57,570 nt of DNA from Planctomycetales bacterium (GCA_020427145.1 JAGQOU010000099.1:1-57570), one strand, 5' to 3'. Shown: positions 17,686 through 27,667, counted from the stretch's first letter. Notes: generated by a model not told the origin, from the sequence alone. A program made the numbers and translations.

Positions 17686-18882
17686 TTGAAGCCTCGCATT
17701 CTCTACGTCGCATGGACGCCTCCGAGCAAACAAAGCGGCGCCACGCTCGCAATGCGACGGCATCTGCTCGAACACGATGATTTCGAAGTGTTCGTTGTGA
17801 CCAGCGGAGAGTTGGATGATCCATCAATCCCAAATCTTCGCGTTTCAAATCCGCCGTGGCTCGACAGACTTGGCCGAACTCGATTGTGGAAGTTCGTCCG
17901 GAACTTCGAAATGCTTGCGTGGTCGCGCCGCGTGACAGAGGAAATGCTCAAAGTTGCGCGGGAGTTTGATCCAGATGTCATCTTAACCGTTGCTGATTTG
18001 ACCCTCAGCGAGGCGGCTCGCCGCCTTGCTCTTCGTCTCCATAAGCCGCTCATCTGTAATTTTCAGGATTGGTGGCCGCGAGGGCAATTTTTCTTTCAAG
18101 CCGAGCGTCCTTTCCCGCCGCTGGTTCCGTTGTTCGAGCGACGCTTTCGACGTCTTTGTGAGCAATCGGCACTCGCTTTCTGCACGAGCGAGGGAATGAA
18201 GGAGTTTCTTGGCGCGCACCCCAATAGTCATGTGCTCTACCCGATCTGTTCCAATGAGCCTTTACCGGTATACGAGCCGCCAACGCCGCGTATAGGCAAG
18301 AGGCGTCTCCTCTACACCGGCACGGCCTTTGGCGCCTATGGACGCATGCTGCTTGGTCTTGCGGACTTGCTCAAAACGAATCCGGATTGGGAATTGGTCA
18401 TATACGGGGCCGAACCAGACTGGCCGCCGAGCGTGATTCGAGCTGCGCGAGATACCGGTTTGTACCGCGGCTTCTTGCCGTTCGAGAAGCTTAAGGAGGA
18501 GTTGCGCCAAGCGGACGCCTGCCTGGCTGTCATGAGCTTTGAGAATCAGCTCGAAACCATGATGCGGACGAGTTTTACGACGAAGTTCCTGGACTACTGC
18601 GCTGCCGGTCGGCCGGTGATCTTGTGGGGGCCGAGCTATTGCAGTCCTAGCATGCTCGCGAAACGGGAAAAAGCTGCTCTGGTCGTCGAGACGCCGGAAG
18701 CAGAAGCAGTCGTGGCGCAATTACGTCGTCTTTCAGATGCGACGTTGTTTGAGCAGCTTTGCGAGGGGTCTCGTGGTCTGGCGAAAGGAGTCTTGTCCCA
18801 CGGTCAGATTCACGACGTATTCGTGTCCAATATCAGGGCCTTGGTGGGCAAAAAGACGCTCGGACACGACGTCCCGTCATGA
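17686..18882 (+). CDS. Glycosyltransferase family 4-like (GT-B)
   Basis: About 398 residues. The protein begins (L/M)KPRILYVAWTPPSKQSGAT, a normal GT4 N-terminus if the TTG at 17686 is used; another in-frame TTG at 17617 would add 23 residues. RLLYTGTAFGAYGRMLLGLA marks the start of the donor domain, and TSFTTKFLDYCAAGRPVI the nucleotide-sugar loop. The classical EX7E is not obvious, which is common in diverged members. The stop overlaps the next ATG by 4 bp. About 175 bp upstream shows no gene. Confidence 0.8.
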   Translation: MKPRILYVAWTPPSKQSGATLAMRRHLLEHDDFEVFVVTSGELDDPSIPNLRVSNPPWLDRLGRTRLWKFVRNFEMLAWSRRVTEEMLKVAREFDPDVILTVADLTLSEAARRLALRLHKPLICNFQDWWPRGQFFFQAERPFPPLVPLFERRFRRLCEQSALAFCTSEGMKEFLGAHPNSHVLYPICSNEPLPVYEPPTPRIGKRRLLYTGTAFGAYGRMLLGLADLLKTNPDWELVIYGAEPDWPPSVIRAARDTGLYRGFLPFEKLKEELRQADACLAVMSFENQLETMMRTSFTTKFLDYCAAGRPVILWGPSYCSPSMLAKREKAALVVETPEAEAVVAQLRRLSDATLFEQLCEGSRGLAKGVLSHGQIHDVFVSNIRALVGKKTLGHDVPS

Positions 18883-20117
18883 AGGTCTGCTTGGTGACCA
18901 CGAACGCGCCGCCGCTTGTCGGCGGGTTGGAGCATCTCGCTCTGCGGATTGCGCAAAAGCTCGCTCCTTTTTTGCAGGCCGTCTGGCTGGTCGCTCGATT
19001 CGCAGAGAGCCGTCAAACGCTCTCAGGCTATTTTTTGAATGCTGAGACGCCGCGGGAGTTTACGCACGAGAATGTGCGAGTGCGAATCGTCTCGCCATCG
19101 ACGTTCTACCTCAATACGGGCGCTATGCGTGCGGCAATGCACTTTTCGCGACGCGGTAGGACTTTCCAGTTAGCTCGGCGAATCTACACGCAAGGGATGT
19201 TCAATGACCTTAGAAAGGCGTGCGCTGGAGCGGATCTGATTCTTTATCTTGGAACGGGCGTTGAAATGCTGGGGTACGCCGCGAGTGCGGTGGCGGCAGA
19301 CAGTGGCATTCCCTTCGTCGTCGAGCCGGCAATTCATCCCGGACAATGGGGAGATTCTCCGGTGGACCTCAGGTTGTACCAATCCGCGAACGGACTCCTG
19401 GCCCACTCCGACGGGGAGGCAACGTTTCTTAAGGAGAGAGGAATTCCGGCGAGTCATGTCACCGTTGTCAAGCATGGCGTCGACCTGGAAGAAAGCGGCA
19501 ATGGGCATCGCTTTCGAACGAAGCACGGGCTCGTTGGCCCGATAGTGCTTTTCCTAGGCCGAAAGACCCTCGACAAGGGCGTTGTCCGTGCGTTTGACGC
19601 ATTTCGCTTATGCAAGACCGCCCACTCGGACGCAACGCTTGTGATTGCCGGTCCATCCGCCGGGAAAGTCGTCACGCCGCCTTGTCAAGGCGTATTGGAA
19701 CTTGACGACCTGACAGAGGCCGAGAAGCAGGACGCGCTATCGGCCGCGGACGTGCTTTGCGTACCCTCCAAGGGCGAATCATTCGGGATGGTTTATTTCG
19801 AAGCGTGGGCCTATGGCACGGCTGTTATTGGCCTGGATCTGCCGGCGCTTCGCGAAACTATCGGGGCTTCTGGGGGTGGTCGACTCGTTCGCGATTCGGA
19901 TACGGATGTTGCCGCGGCGATGGAAGAACTGCTGTCTAGCTCGGAGTTGCGAAAGCGGCTTGGACGTTTAGGTCAAGCGTTCTCGAAGTCATATGACTGG
20001 ACCGTCGCTGCGGAAAGTTACAGAGACGCATTGATTCAGTTCCATACTCGATTCCATTTGCTCTCATCGACTGAAAGGTGCTGCAATTCAGTTCGAGAAA
20101 CTGCGGGTTCGGCGTAG
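18879..20117 (+). CDS. Glycosyltransferase family 4 (GT-B)
   Basis: A 412-residue GT-B enzyme. MKVCLVTTNAPPLVGGLEHLA is the canonical glycine-rich acceptor-domain loop. VLFLGRKTLDKG begins the donor domain, and the EX7E motif reads ESFGMVYFE. The ATG overlaps the preceding stop (ATGA). A stretch of about 190 bp without a gene follows. Sugar specificity is not readable. Confidence 0.88.
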   Translation: MKVCLVTTNAPPLVGGLEHLALRIAQKLAPFLQAVWLVARFAESRQTLSGYFLNAETPREFTHENVRVRIVSPSTFYLNTGAMRAAMHFSRRGRTFQLARRIYTQGMFNDLRKACAGADLILYLGTGVEMLGYAASAVAADSGIPFVVEPAIHPGQWGDSPVDLRLYQSANGLLAHSDGEATFLKERGIPASHVTVVKHGVDLEESGNGHRFRTKHGLVGPIVLFLGRKTLDKGVVRAFDAFRLCKTAHSDATLVIAGPSAGKVVTPPCQGVLELDDLTEAEKQDALSAADVLCVPSKGESFGMVYFEAWAYGTAVIGLDLPALRETIGASGGGRLVRDSDTDVAAAMEELLSSSELRKRLGRLGQAFSKSYDWTVAAESYRDALIQFHTRFHLLSSTERCCNSVRETAGSA

Positions 20118-20307
20118 TCGCTCGCAACCTCTTGATTGCAGATGATATGTGCACTCGATCAACATCAAGTGATATGCCGATCTGGAGACGACAGGCCAGA
20201 CGCGGCGAATCCAAGAACTCTTTGCGTAGGCCCTGCGCTCAACGAGTCAGATCCCTCATTCTGAATTCGGTGGCCTGCATTGGGACTACTTTCACGAGTC
20301 GTCCCAA

Positions 20308-21321
20308 TTGAGCCAAGTATCGGTCATCATTCCAACGTTCAATCGCTCCAATCTGGTTTGTCAGACCGTCGCGAACGTATTGGCTCAATCATTGACGCCC
20401 GCGGAGGTCATCGTCGTGGACGATGGATCAACCGACGATACCCTCGAGCAATTGAATGAGCGGTTCGGCGACGCAATTCAAGTGATCAGCCAGATGAATG
20501 CCGGCCCGGGCGCCGCTCGCAATCGAGGACTCGAAGCGGCTCGCGGCGATTTCATCTGGCTAATGGACAGCGATGATCTCGCTTCGTTGAATCAGCTGGA
20601 ATGTCAGGTCGACACGCTGCAGCGCGAGGAAGCAGACATTGTCTACGGTCCCTGGGCTCGAGCGTATATCGACGGACAGTGCGTCCGCCTCGACGGACCG
20701 GTTCTCCAGCGGGATCGAACACCGAGCGAAAGAGACGAATTGTGGTGGTTTGTTACAAACTGGTCCTTGGTGCTTCAGCAGTGCCTGTTTCGCGCGGAAT
20801 GCCTACGACGCGCCGGCGGCTACCGGACAGACATTTGGAGCGGTGAGGATGGCGAATTGTTTGTTCGTGTTCTCGCACACGGTGCAAAAGTAACTTTCGT
20901 TCACAATACTTTGACCCTCTATCGTCTCAACGACACAGGCAAACTGACCGCGTCAGGCGTGGCGGCGCGTCGCCGGACTGTTGATTGGGCAAAGTGCCTG
21001 CTCGCGATCCACGATCATTGCAGCAATCGGCCGGAAATTGCCGCGCATCCTGAATATCAGAGGCGACTGTGGCAAGCTTATTGCGATCTCATAGCGCACT
21101 GCCCCGACGAGTCGATGTTGGCGGAGCGTCTCAGAGCACACATCCATCTTGACCACCGGCGTCTTCGTGTCGGCTGCTTCGTGAATCGCATGCGCCTCGG
21201 AATTCGGCAGCGTTTGCGCGGTCATCGCTGGAGTCCAGCGTATCGGCCGGGCCCTTTGACGAATGTGCAAAGGAAACTCATTGAGGAAATGGGACTCCAC
21301 CTCGCAGAATTGAGTCAGTGA
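20308..21321 (+). CDS. Glycosyltransferase family 2 (GT-A)
   Basis: A 337-residue GT2 enzyme starting at TTG (SQVSVIIPTFNRSN follows directly, so the N-terminus is complete). VIVVDDGSTDDT gives the first acidic motif, WLMDSDDLAS the metal site, and TDIWSGEDGELFVR the catalytic ED pair. The C-terminal 100 residues are helical and basic. It is coupled to the next gene through a GTGA overlap. Confidence 0.88.
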   Translation: MSQVSVIIPTFNRSNLVCQTVANVLAQSLTPAEVIVVDDGSTDDTLEQLNERFGDAIQVISQMNAGPGAARNRGLEAARGDFIWLMDSDDLASLNQLECQVDTLQREEADIVYGPWARAYIDGQCVRLDGPVLQRDRTPSERDELWWFVTNWSLVLQQCLFRAECLRRAGGYRTDIWSGEDGELFVRVLAHGAKVTFVHNTLTLYRLNDTGKLTASGVAARRRTVDWAKCLLAIHDHCSNRPEIAAHPEYQRRLWQAYCDLIAHCPDESMLAERLRAHIHLDHRRLRVGCFVNRMRLGIRQRLRGHRWSPAYRPGPLTNVQRKLIEEMGLHLAELSQ

Positions 21322-22583
21322 TAGTCGCTAATCCAAATCGAATCGATGGGAATTCCGTTGGCCGGACGAAATCTCAACAGTGGTGGATTGTCGAAGACGC
21401 GCTGAGGAACCGACAGGGACATTGGTTTGCGTACCTTGATGGATTTCTCTCAGGACTTGCCGAATGCGGCGTTCAGGCGCGCTTTTTCTGCGACGCAACT
21501 GCTGATCATGAGACCGTGGACCACTTTGAAGCGGATCCCATATTGCCTCAGTCGATTTGGCATCGGATGTCGTCAAACGCCTCCCTCTTTGAACGCGTCA
21601 GCCGTATCCCTTTGCACGGACGAGCGACTTACAAAGCATTGCAGCGAGCTCTGACTACAGAGGTCGCCCCGGATTGGATTTTCGTGCCGACGGTGCTTGT
21701 GCATCATTTGACGGGCTATTGGCAATTGCTTTCCGGCCCACTGCACCGCACGAAAACAAGGTTGTTGCTGTTTTTTCCCAATACTCCGATCCGCTATGAT
21801 CGTGGCACGGGCGGGCCCGTGCTGGAGGGCGGGATGCAGTCCAAGTTGTTTCGCTTGCTGATCAAACGCCTCGCCAAATACGTCGCGGCGGGAAAGGCGG
21901 TCCTCGGCGTCGAAACCGAGGCGATGCAACGAGCTCTCACGAACATCACAGGAGTGCCGTTCCAGTATCTGCCGCACCCCGTCGCAGCGCCCGAACTGCA
22001 CGCCCATCCTTCCGGCCGCGGTCGGCCGCTCGTGTTTGGCGCCTACGGAGCCGCCCGCTTTGAGAAGGGGTCGGACATTCTCCAGGCTGCCATCGAACGT
22101 CATTTCACCGATTTTCCCCAAAGCGATTCGCAATTTCGCCTTCAATGGATTGACGACTTTCGCGACGAACAGGGGATTCTCATTGGACGGTCAAAGCGAC
22201 TTCAAGCCGATCCGCGCGTCGAGTATATCACGCATTATTTTGCCGAGGGCGAATACGCCCAACGTCTCGCCGCAACTGACGTGATGGTGCTCCCTTATCG
22301 CGAACCGTATCGATACCGTGTTTCGCGCGTAGCCATCGAAGCCTTGCAGTGCGGGATGCCGACAATTGTGACGAGCGACACCACTCTGGCCGAGCAGGCA
22401 GCCGGTTTCGGAGCGGGGCGCGAGTGTAGTGGCGGCGATGCCCCGAGTCTGGCGACGGCAATTCGCTCTGTTGAACAAGACTATTGCGCCTTGGCGAACG
22501 CCAGCCGATCGCGAGCCCCGGCTGCGCGAGAGCATTTTTCCGTTCCCGCGTTTGTCAGCTTGCTGACGGCAAACGCCAAATAG
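21318..22583 (+). CDS. GT-B glycosyltransferase
   Basis: A 421-residue GT-B-like protein starting at a GTG that overlaps the previous stop. The N-terminal domain is diverged (WWIVEDALRNRQGHWFAYLDGFL), but the second half shows a donor domain: LVFGAYGAARFEKGSDIL, then DVMVLPYREPYRYRVSRVAIE and ALQCGMPTIVTSDT. The RYRVSR segment replaces the common EGFG. It is likely part of the same assembly line. The donor is unknown. Confidence 0.8.
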   Translation: MIVANPNRIDGNSVGRTKSQQWWIVEDALRNRQGHWFAYLDGFLSGLAECGVQARFFCDATADHETVDHFEADPILPQSIWHRMSSNASLFERVSRIPLHGRATYKALQRALTTEVAPDWIFVPTVLVHHLTGYWQLLSGPLHRTKTRLLLFFPNTPIRYDRGTGGPVLEGGMQSKLFRLLIKRLAKYVAAGKAVLGVETEAMQRALTNITGVPFQYLPHPVAAPELHAHPSGRGRPLVFGAYGAARFEKGSDILQAAIERHFTDFPQSDSQFRLQWIDDFRDEQGILIGRSKRLQADPRVEYITHYFAEGEYAQRLAATDVMVLPYREPYRYRVSRVAIEALQCGMPTIVTSDTTLAEQAAGFGAGRECSGGDAPSLATAIRSVEQDYCALANASRSRAPAAREHFSVPAFVSLLTANAK

Positions 22584-22586
22584 ATC

Positions 22587-23807
22587 ATGGTGCAGTCAAA
22601 CAACCAATTGGTGTACTACGCTCCGGTGGGGCCCGGCGGCCTCACGGATTACGCCGTCCATCAGCTAGTCGCGTTGCGTGATCTGGGCGTCTCGGTCGTC
22701 TGTCTTGCGCCGGCGCACTTGATGGCCAGGCTCTCGAACGAGGCGGGTATTGAATTTGTCGCGCTGCCTGAAGCCGATCGAGTCGGTTCGAGCAGAATTG
22801 CCCGCGCGATAGCGAGCCTCCGCCGTCAACGACGGTGGGCCAAGCTATTGGCGCAAACGGTCTCGCGACGGGGAGCGAAGAGCGTCGTCATTGCCGCCTA
22901 CAGCGAGTATTTTGCGCCATTCTGGGCCGGGCCGCTGCGAAGGTTGAGGGATTCCGGAGTGCGTATCGGCACGGTTGTCCACGATCCAGTGCGAGATTTC
23001 GTCGTCGGTCCTCGCTGGTGGCATGAACGGTCGATTTCCGTCGCGTATTCCTTTGTCGATGTCGCATTCGTCCACGGCCCGGGGCCGATTGATCGAGGGA
23101 CTCCGCGGCGCGAAATCAAGATCGTTGAGATACCCCACGGACTGTATCAGTTCCCGGCGCCGGATCCTCTCCCGTCCCAGGACGAAGTGCGTTCCAATTT
23201 GGGATTGCCGACCGATGGCAAGTATCTGCTGTCCTTCGGTCACGTTCGCGACGGGAAGAATTTGGACCTGGCGATCCAAGCATTGATCGAAGCGCCGGAC
23301 TGGCGGCTCATCGTTGCCGGCCGTGAACAGTCGTCCGGCCAAAGGCCCGTGAGTTGGTACCAGGACATGGCGCGTCAACTCGGGGTGCATCAGCGTTGCC
23401 ACTGGTTTCATGAGTTTATCGAAACCGACGGCATCTGGAAGTTCTTCACTGCGTCGGATGTCGCTCTATTGCTCTACTCCGCGGATTTTCACTCAGCGAG
23501 CGGAGTCTTGAGCGCGAATGCGCAATTTGGCTTGCCTGTTATCGCAAGCGGCGGCGAAGGGCCTCTTTGCCAAGACGTCAACGAGTATGCGATCGGTCGG
23601 TGGCTCGGCAGGCCGTCGGCAACAGGTGTGGCAGACGCATTGGCAGCCTTACCGCAATCGATCGACGAATTGTCGGCGCGATGGCGCCGGTATTGCGTGG
23701 ATCATACATGGAGCCAGAATGCTCAGTTGGTCCTCGCCGGCCTCAACATGTCGTCGGCGTCAGGCAGCCGACGGCTTGCCGAGCGATCCATCGCAGCGTC
23801 GAATTGA
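22587..23807 (+). CDS. GT-B glycosyltransferase
   Basis: A 406-residue GT-B protein. YYAPVGPGGLTDYAVHQL is the acceptor-domain glycine loop, and LLSFGHVRDGKNLDLAI opens the donor domain. The nucleotide loop lacks the glutamates of EX7E and reads YSADFHSASGVLSANAQFG, so it is a diverged family 4 member. It follows the previous gene by 3 bp. The next 265 bp hold no recognised gene. Confidence 0.82.
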   Translation: MVQSNNQLVYYAPVGPGGLTDYAVHQLVALRDLGVSVVCLAPAHLMARLSNEAGIEFVALPEADRVGSSRIARAIASLRRQRRWAKLLAQTVSRRGAKSVVIAAYSEYFAPFWAGPLRRLRDSGVRIGTVVHDPVRDFVVGPRWWHERSISVAYSFVDVAFVHGPGPIDRGTPRREIKIVEIPHGLYQFPAPDPLPSQDEVRSNLGLPTDGKYLLSFGHVRDGKNLDLAIQALIEAPDWRLIVAGREQSSGQRPVSWYQDMARQLGVHQRCHWFHEFIETDGIWKFFTASDVALLLYSADFHSASGVLSANAQFGLPVIASGGEGPLCQDVNEYAIGRWLGRPSATGVADALAALPQSIDELSARWRRYCVDHTWSQNAQLVLAGLNMSSASGSRRLAERSIAASN

Positions 23808-24072
23808 CAAGCCGATGCGGTCCAGCACGAATGGCTGAAGCCATGCAAATCTCACTGCGACTCAATCAAGTCCCGAAAGCAGCTTCTGGCGCGCCGCATG
23901 CCTGGATCCCGATGCGTTTAAGAGCTTCGCGCGGTGCGGAAATGCCACAAATCCATGGGAAGGATCTCGCAGTTTTCAACCGCGGCAAACCCTGCGTTAA
24001 TCCCGCGAACGTCGCAGCGTCGTATTTTCTGACAGCGCGTCGGCTCAAGTTGTTTCCACGGCATATTGCCGG

Positions 24073-24672
24073 ATGCACGCGACGTCCCAAGAGCGCCCCC
24101 CCATTCGCCGCATCTTGTTTGAATCAACAAAACTAAGGCTGCGGCCATTCGCTGGCGGATTGGTCGCCTGGATTTACAACAGTGTGCTCACCCACGCGCC
24201 GTCACGATGGATTCGAACCGTCTATCTCACATGGTGGCTGGGCGGGCGCGGGCAAAACGTCGCGGTGCAGATGCGATGTCGCTTCTTGAATGCACGCAAA
24301 GTGTTTCTGGGTCGTAATTGCGTGGTTAACTTTGGTTCCCTGCTCGATGGTCGCAAGCACGCCATCCGTATCGGCGACAACGTGTCGATTGGACCTGAGG
24401 CCGCCGTGCTCACGCTGGGTCACGACCCTCAGTCAAAGGACTTTGCGGATCGCGGCGGAGAGGTCGTCATCGGCGATCGGGCCTGGGTCGGATTCCGCGC
24501 CATTGTTATGCCCGGCGTAACCGTCGGCGAAGGCGCCGTTGTCGCGGCAGGAGCCGTGGTCACGAAAGATGTGCCCCCCTTTACGATCGTCGCCGGAGTG
24601 CCGGCAAAACGTATCGGTACTCGAAATCCAGACATTGACTACTCGTTGGAGTATCGGCCGTGGCTAATGTGA
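24073..24672 (+). CDS. Hexapeptide-repeat acyltransferase, WcaF/NodL-like
   Basis: A 199-residue left-handed beta-helix acetyltransferase, the size of capsule and Nod-factor O-acetyltransferases. Repeats include NARKVFLGRNCVVNFG, IRIGDNVSIGPEA and VGEGAVVAAGAVVTKDVP, ending in FTIVAGVPAKRIG. LTLGHDPQS contains the probable catalytic histidine near 117. It should transfer an acetyl group from acetyl-CoA to a sugar hydroxyl in the cytoplasm. It precedes the sulfotransferase gene by 28 bp, so the two decorations may be made together. Confidence 0.88.
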   Translation: MHATSQERPPIRRILFESTKLRLRPFAGGLVAWIYNSVLTHAPSRWIRTVYLTWWLGGRGQNVAVQMRCRFLNARKVFLGRNCVVNFGSLLDGRKHAIRIGDNVSIGPEAAVLTLGHDPQSKDFADRGGEVVIGDRAWVGFRAIVMPGVTVGEGAVVAAGAVVTKDVPPFTIVAGVPAKRIGTRNPDIDYSLEYRPWLM

Positions 24673-24700
24673 CCATGGATAAAAAGTCGAAGGCAAAGGA

Positions 24701-25594
24701 ATGCTCCGCGTGAAGCCGCGCGTGAATCGCGTCATTGGGGAGGAAGATGCGGCGCGCAACGAGCGCCCCTTTATCGTCTTCCTGCATATTCACAAATGCG
24801 CCGGACTCTCCTTCAAGCGAATACTGCGTCGGCAATTCGGCCCAAGCTTTGGGAAGCGCATAGTCAACCGAATGCACGGCGTAAGGCCAAAGCCGCTTCG
24901 TGCCGCGCTGGCTGATGTCAAAGGCTCCCAGGTTTACTTCGCGGGCCACTTTGGATACGGAGTTCACGAACTGCTCCCGAGCCCTGTGCGCTACGTGACG
25001 TTTCTTCGGGATCCCGTCCAACGACTATTGTCGCTTTATGATTACTCAAAGCGAACCCCGCAGTCGTTTTACCATTCGCATGCCACGAATGTGTCGTTTG
25101 AAGAGTTTGTCTCCAACGGCGATGTGTTTGAGACAGACAACGGCATGACTCGCTTTCTGATTGGAGATCTGGCGCGAACGGATTATTACATTTGTCGTAA
25201 GCCAATTGGAAGTCTCACTGAGGTAGATCTTCAGCTCGCTATTGAGAATCTTGAGCGACACTTCGTAACGCCAGGCATCACAGAGAGATTTGATGAGTCT
25301 TTGGTGGCGATTAGCGACGATTTGGCCCTGCCTTGCGCCTGCTACCTGCGATTGAATGAATCCCAATTGGCATCGCAAACTAAGAGTTCGTGGAATGGAA
25401 AGCTGGAACCCTTTGTGTCTCTCGACCGAAGGCTTTTTGAATGGGCAAACCGCAAGCTCGACGAAGCGAAGATCTCGCAACCTTCTTTTGAAGCAAAGGT
25501 TGAAGATTTCAAATTGTCGAATGCGCGGCATCAGCGCCGCTACCAGGGATATTATGATGCCTATCAGTCGTTTATGAATCGGCTAAGGTCGTAG
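24701..25594 (+). CDS. Carbohydrate sulfotransferase (Sulfotransfer_2-like)
   Basis: A 297-residue PAPS-dependent sulfotransferase. The 5'-phosphosulfate loop is HIHKCAGLSF (29-38) and the 3'-phosphate site is VTFLRDPVQRLLSLYDY (99-115), the arrangement of heparan-sulfate 2-O-sulfotransferase relatives. FEEFVSNG and DNGMTRFL match the family's middle region. It suggests sulfate esters on the glycan, made in the cytoplasm before export. The start ATG is preceded by AAAGGA. The downstream neighbour is a broken methyltransferase gene. Confidence 0.87.
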   Translation: MLRVKPRVNRVIGEEDAARNERPFIVFLHIHKCAGLSFKRILRRQFGPSFGKRIVNRMHGVRPKPLRAALADVKGSQVYFAGHFGYGVHELLPSPVRYVTFLRDPVQRLLSLYDYSKRTPQSFYHSHATNVSFEEFVSNGDVFETDNGMTRFLIGDLARTDYYICRKPIGSLTEVDLQLAIENLERHFVTPGITERFDESLVAISDDLALPCACYLRLNESQLASQTKSSWNGKLEPFVSLDRRLFEWANRKLDEAKISQPSFEAKVEDFKLSNARHQRRYQGYYDAYQSFMNRLRS

Positions 25595-25732
25595 CGCAAT
25601 GTGCGGCGCGTTATGGCTTTCGCGCTGGTTTGCGTTCAACTCGCTTGTAATTGTTGTGATGCAACCGTCCAAATCAATCGCGGAAAGGAACTTCCCAAAC
25701 TCTTGCGACCTGGTGCTGATACGTAGACGACG

Positions 25733-26457
25733 ATGTGGCAAGCCGGTGAGACTATTGTGCCCGCGCAGCCGATTCCTACGGCGAGTCGGGGCTGCTTTGA
25801 TAGAAGTGACAAACAATATGTCGCCACAGCGTGCTTGATCGGTTTGTTGTCGCATTTCGGGGTCGCGACGGCGTTAGACTTCGGTTGCGGCGCGAGGCGG
25901 CGATCGCGTACTTTCAGCCGAGATGTACCGGAGTGGCATTTCTCGGCATCGAGTCGGTTGAGGATTTGAGGAAAGAGGATGTTAATCGCGGTCTCGGCAA
26001 GTCCGAAGTACTTGCCGGCGACGCCGCTGTGATCGACTTCCCGGATAGGGTATTTGATCACGTCGTAACGATTGGCGTGCTGCGTTAAATCCCCAATCCC
26101 GAGCGGGCGCTCACGGAAGCACTGCCAGTGGCAAAAGAAATGGTGTTCCTCTCCGGGCACAATATTTACGGGATGGGAACAAGACGAACGAAAATGGTTG
26201 CACAGGCGTTGCGAAATTTAGGGCTCGTGCGGTTGCTTCGGTTTGCAATGACCAAAGGGAAGGGCTATCAGGACACCACGTGGGATGGTGTCTTCTATCC
26301 ATTCCCGCTTGTCGAGCATGTGCCGATGGTTCGCGGGCGAGTTGGGAAACTGGACGCGATTTCGACAAAGACTCCCGCCGTCAACCACTACCGCGGCACA
26401 TCACATCTTGCTGTGATCGGCGTTAAATCAAGTCAGGAGGTAGTGGGTGACGAGTAG
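25733..26457 (+). pseudogene. Decayed SAM-dependent methyltransferase
   Basis: Fragments of one class I methyltransferase lie in successive frames. Motif I (VATALDFGCG) is read in one frame to about 25890. GGDRVLSAEMYRSG continues in a second frame. From about 25930 a third frame gives FLGIESVEDLRKEDVN and FPDRVFDHVVTIGVL. An in-frame TAA at 26086-26088 interrupts that frame exactly where related enzymes usually read HHIPNPE, and the same frame then continues IPNPERALTEAL to 26457. Two frameshifts plus one stop make a functional product unlikely. The original would have been about 240 residues, its true 5' end is unclear, and 25595-25732 shows no gene. Confidence 0.75.
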
Positions 26458-26523
26458 GAACTCACGTTCGCCGGCACTTGATTGGGGCAGGCAAGAGCAG
26501 GTCGGCGATGATTCCTGCGTGCA

Positions 26524-27654
26524 GTGGTCAATCGTGATTCAGCCTTGAAACTTCTCTGCATCATCCAATGCACGAATCTCGGCGGTATGGAGCAATCCAC
26601 ACTGACGCTTCTGAAGGAGTTGCGTGACTTGGGGCACGAATGTACGGTAATCTCTCTGAATGAATTAGGGCCCGGCGCTGTGCGATACAGCGATGCTGGG
26701 TTTCCTGTGGAAGGAATGGCGTATCGCGGACCTGGCGGTGTGGGAAGTTTTCGTGCGTTGCGAAGACGGCTTCGCGGGCACGTGGCCGACGGCTTGATTC
26801 TCGTAGGTCACAATGTTATGGCGTCGCAGGCGATAGGCAATTTGTGTCAAGGTCATCGATTGCTCGCGCTGCACTTTCACCACCGCGACACCATGCCGCG
26901 ATGGAAATGGAAGTTGATTTACAGGCAGGCGTGTCGTCGCTTCGATGCTCTATCGTTTGCCGCGGAATTTATGCTAGACGAGGCTCGGCAAATCTACCCG
27001 CCGCTCCACGGCAAGGAATGTTTCGTTAGCTTTCCCATCCCCATCGTGGATGAAGACACGATGCGCTGCCGCGATTCGCGACGTATGTTTCGCGAGCGAG
27101 CTAATTTGCCCGAGGACGCTTTGGTGATTGGCAATGCCGGCTGGTTGATTGCCAGAAAGCGGTGGGACGTATTTCTCGACTGTTTAGCAGAATTACGACG
27201 AACCGGCGTCCACGTCTACGCTGCAATTGCAGGCGACGGGCCGCTTCGAGAGCAATTGCAGAAGCGAGCACACGATCTTGGCCTGCAAGGCGTCGTGCGC
27301 TGGCTCGGATGGCAGAACGACATGGAGCCGTTTTATGCAGGAATTGACGCGCTGCTATTCAACTCAGATGCTGACGCCGTCGGCCTCACGCCCGCCGAGG
27401 CGATGATGCGTGGCGTGCCAGTGGTCGCCTCGGTTGTTTACGGCGGACTGTCGACGCTCGCAGGGGATTGCCGCGGCGCGTTGGTGTTGCCAGACCACGA
27501 CACAAGCGCAATTGTCAGACGACTGGCGGAACTTCTATCGGACCGCGAACTGCGCTTGCAAGTTGGCAAAGAAGCTCGGCAGCGGATGATCGAAGTAGGA
27601 GATCCGCGATTACATGCCGAGAGGGTCGTGAAAGCGCTCCGTCTCGGTTCGTGA
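26524..27654 (+). CDS. Glycosyltransferase family 4 (GT-B)
   Basis: A 376-residue GT4 enzyme starting at GTG; LKLLCIIQCTNLGGMEQSTL is the acceptor-domain glycine loop. VIGNAGWLIARKRWDVFLD opens the donor domain. The EX7E equivalent reads DAVGLTPAE, with aspartate in place of the first glutamate. It follows the methyltransferase remnant by about 65 bp and lies 13 bp before the next glycosyltransferase. Specificity is unknown. Confidence 0.86.
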   Translation: MVNRDSALKLLCIIQCTNLGGMEQSTLTLLKELRDLGHECTVISLNELGPGAVRYSDAGFPVEGMAYRGPGGVGSFRALRRRLRGHVADGLILVGHNVMASQAIGNLCQGHRLLALHFHHRDTMPRWKWKLIYRQACRRFDALSFAAEFMLDEARQIYPPLHGKECFVSFPIPIVDEDTMRCRDSRRMFRERANLPEDALVIGNAGWLIARKRWDVFLDCLAELRRTGVHVYAAIAGDGPLREQLQKRAHDLGLQGVVRWLGWQNDMEPFYAGIDALLFNSDADAVGLTPAEAMMRGVPVVASVVYGGLSTLAGDCRGALVLPDHDTSAIVRRLAELLSDRELRLQVGKEARQRMIEVGDPRLHAERVVKALRLGS

Positions 27655-27667
27655 CGGCAAAACGTTC

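Noticed and set aside
23808-24072. Small gene in the gap before the acyltransferase
   Set aside because: An open frame exists, but it runs into the acyltransferase gene in another frame, has no ribosome site and matches nothing I recognise.
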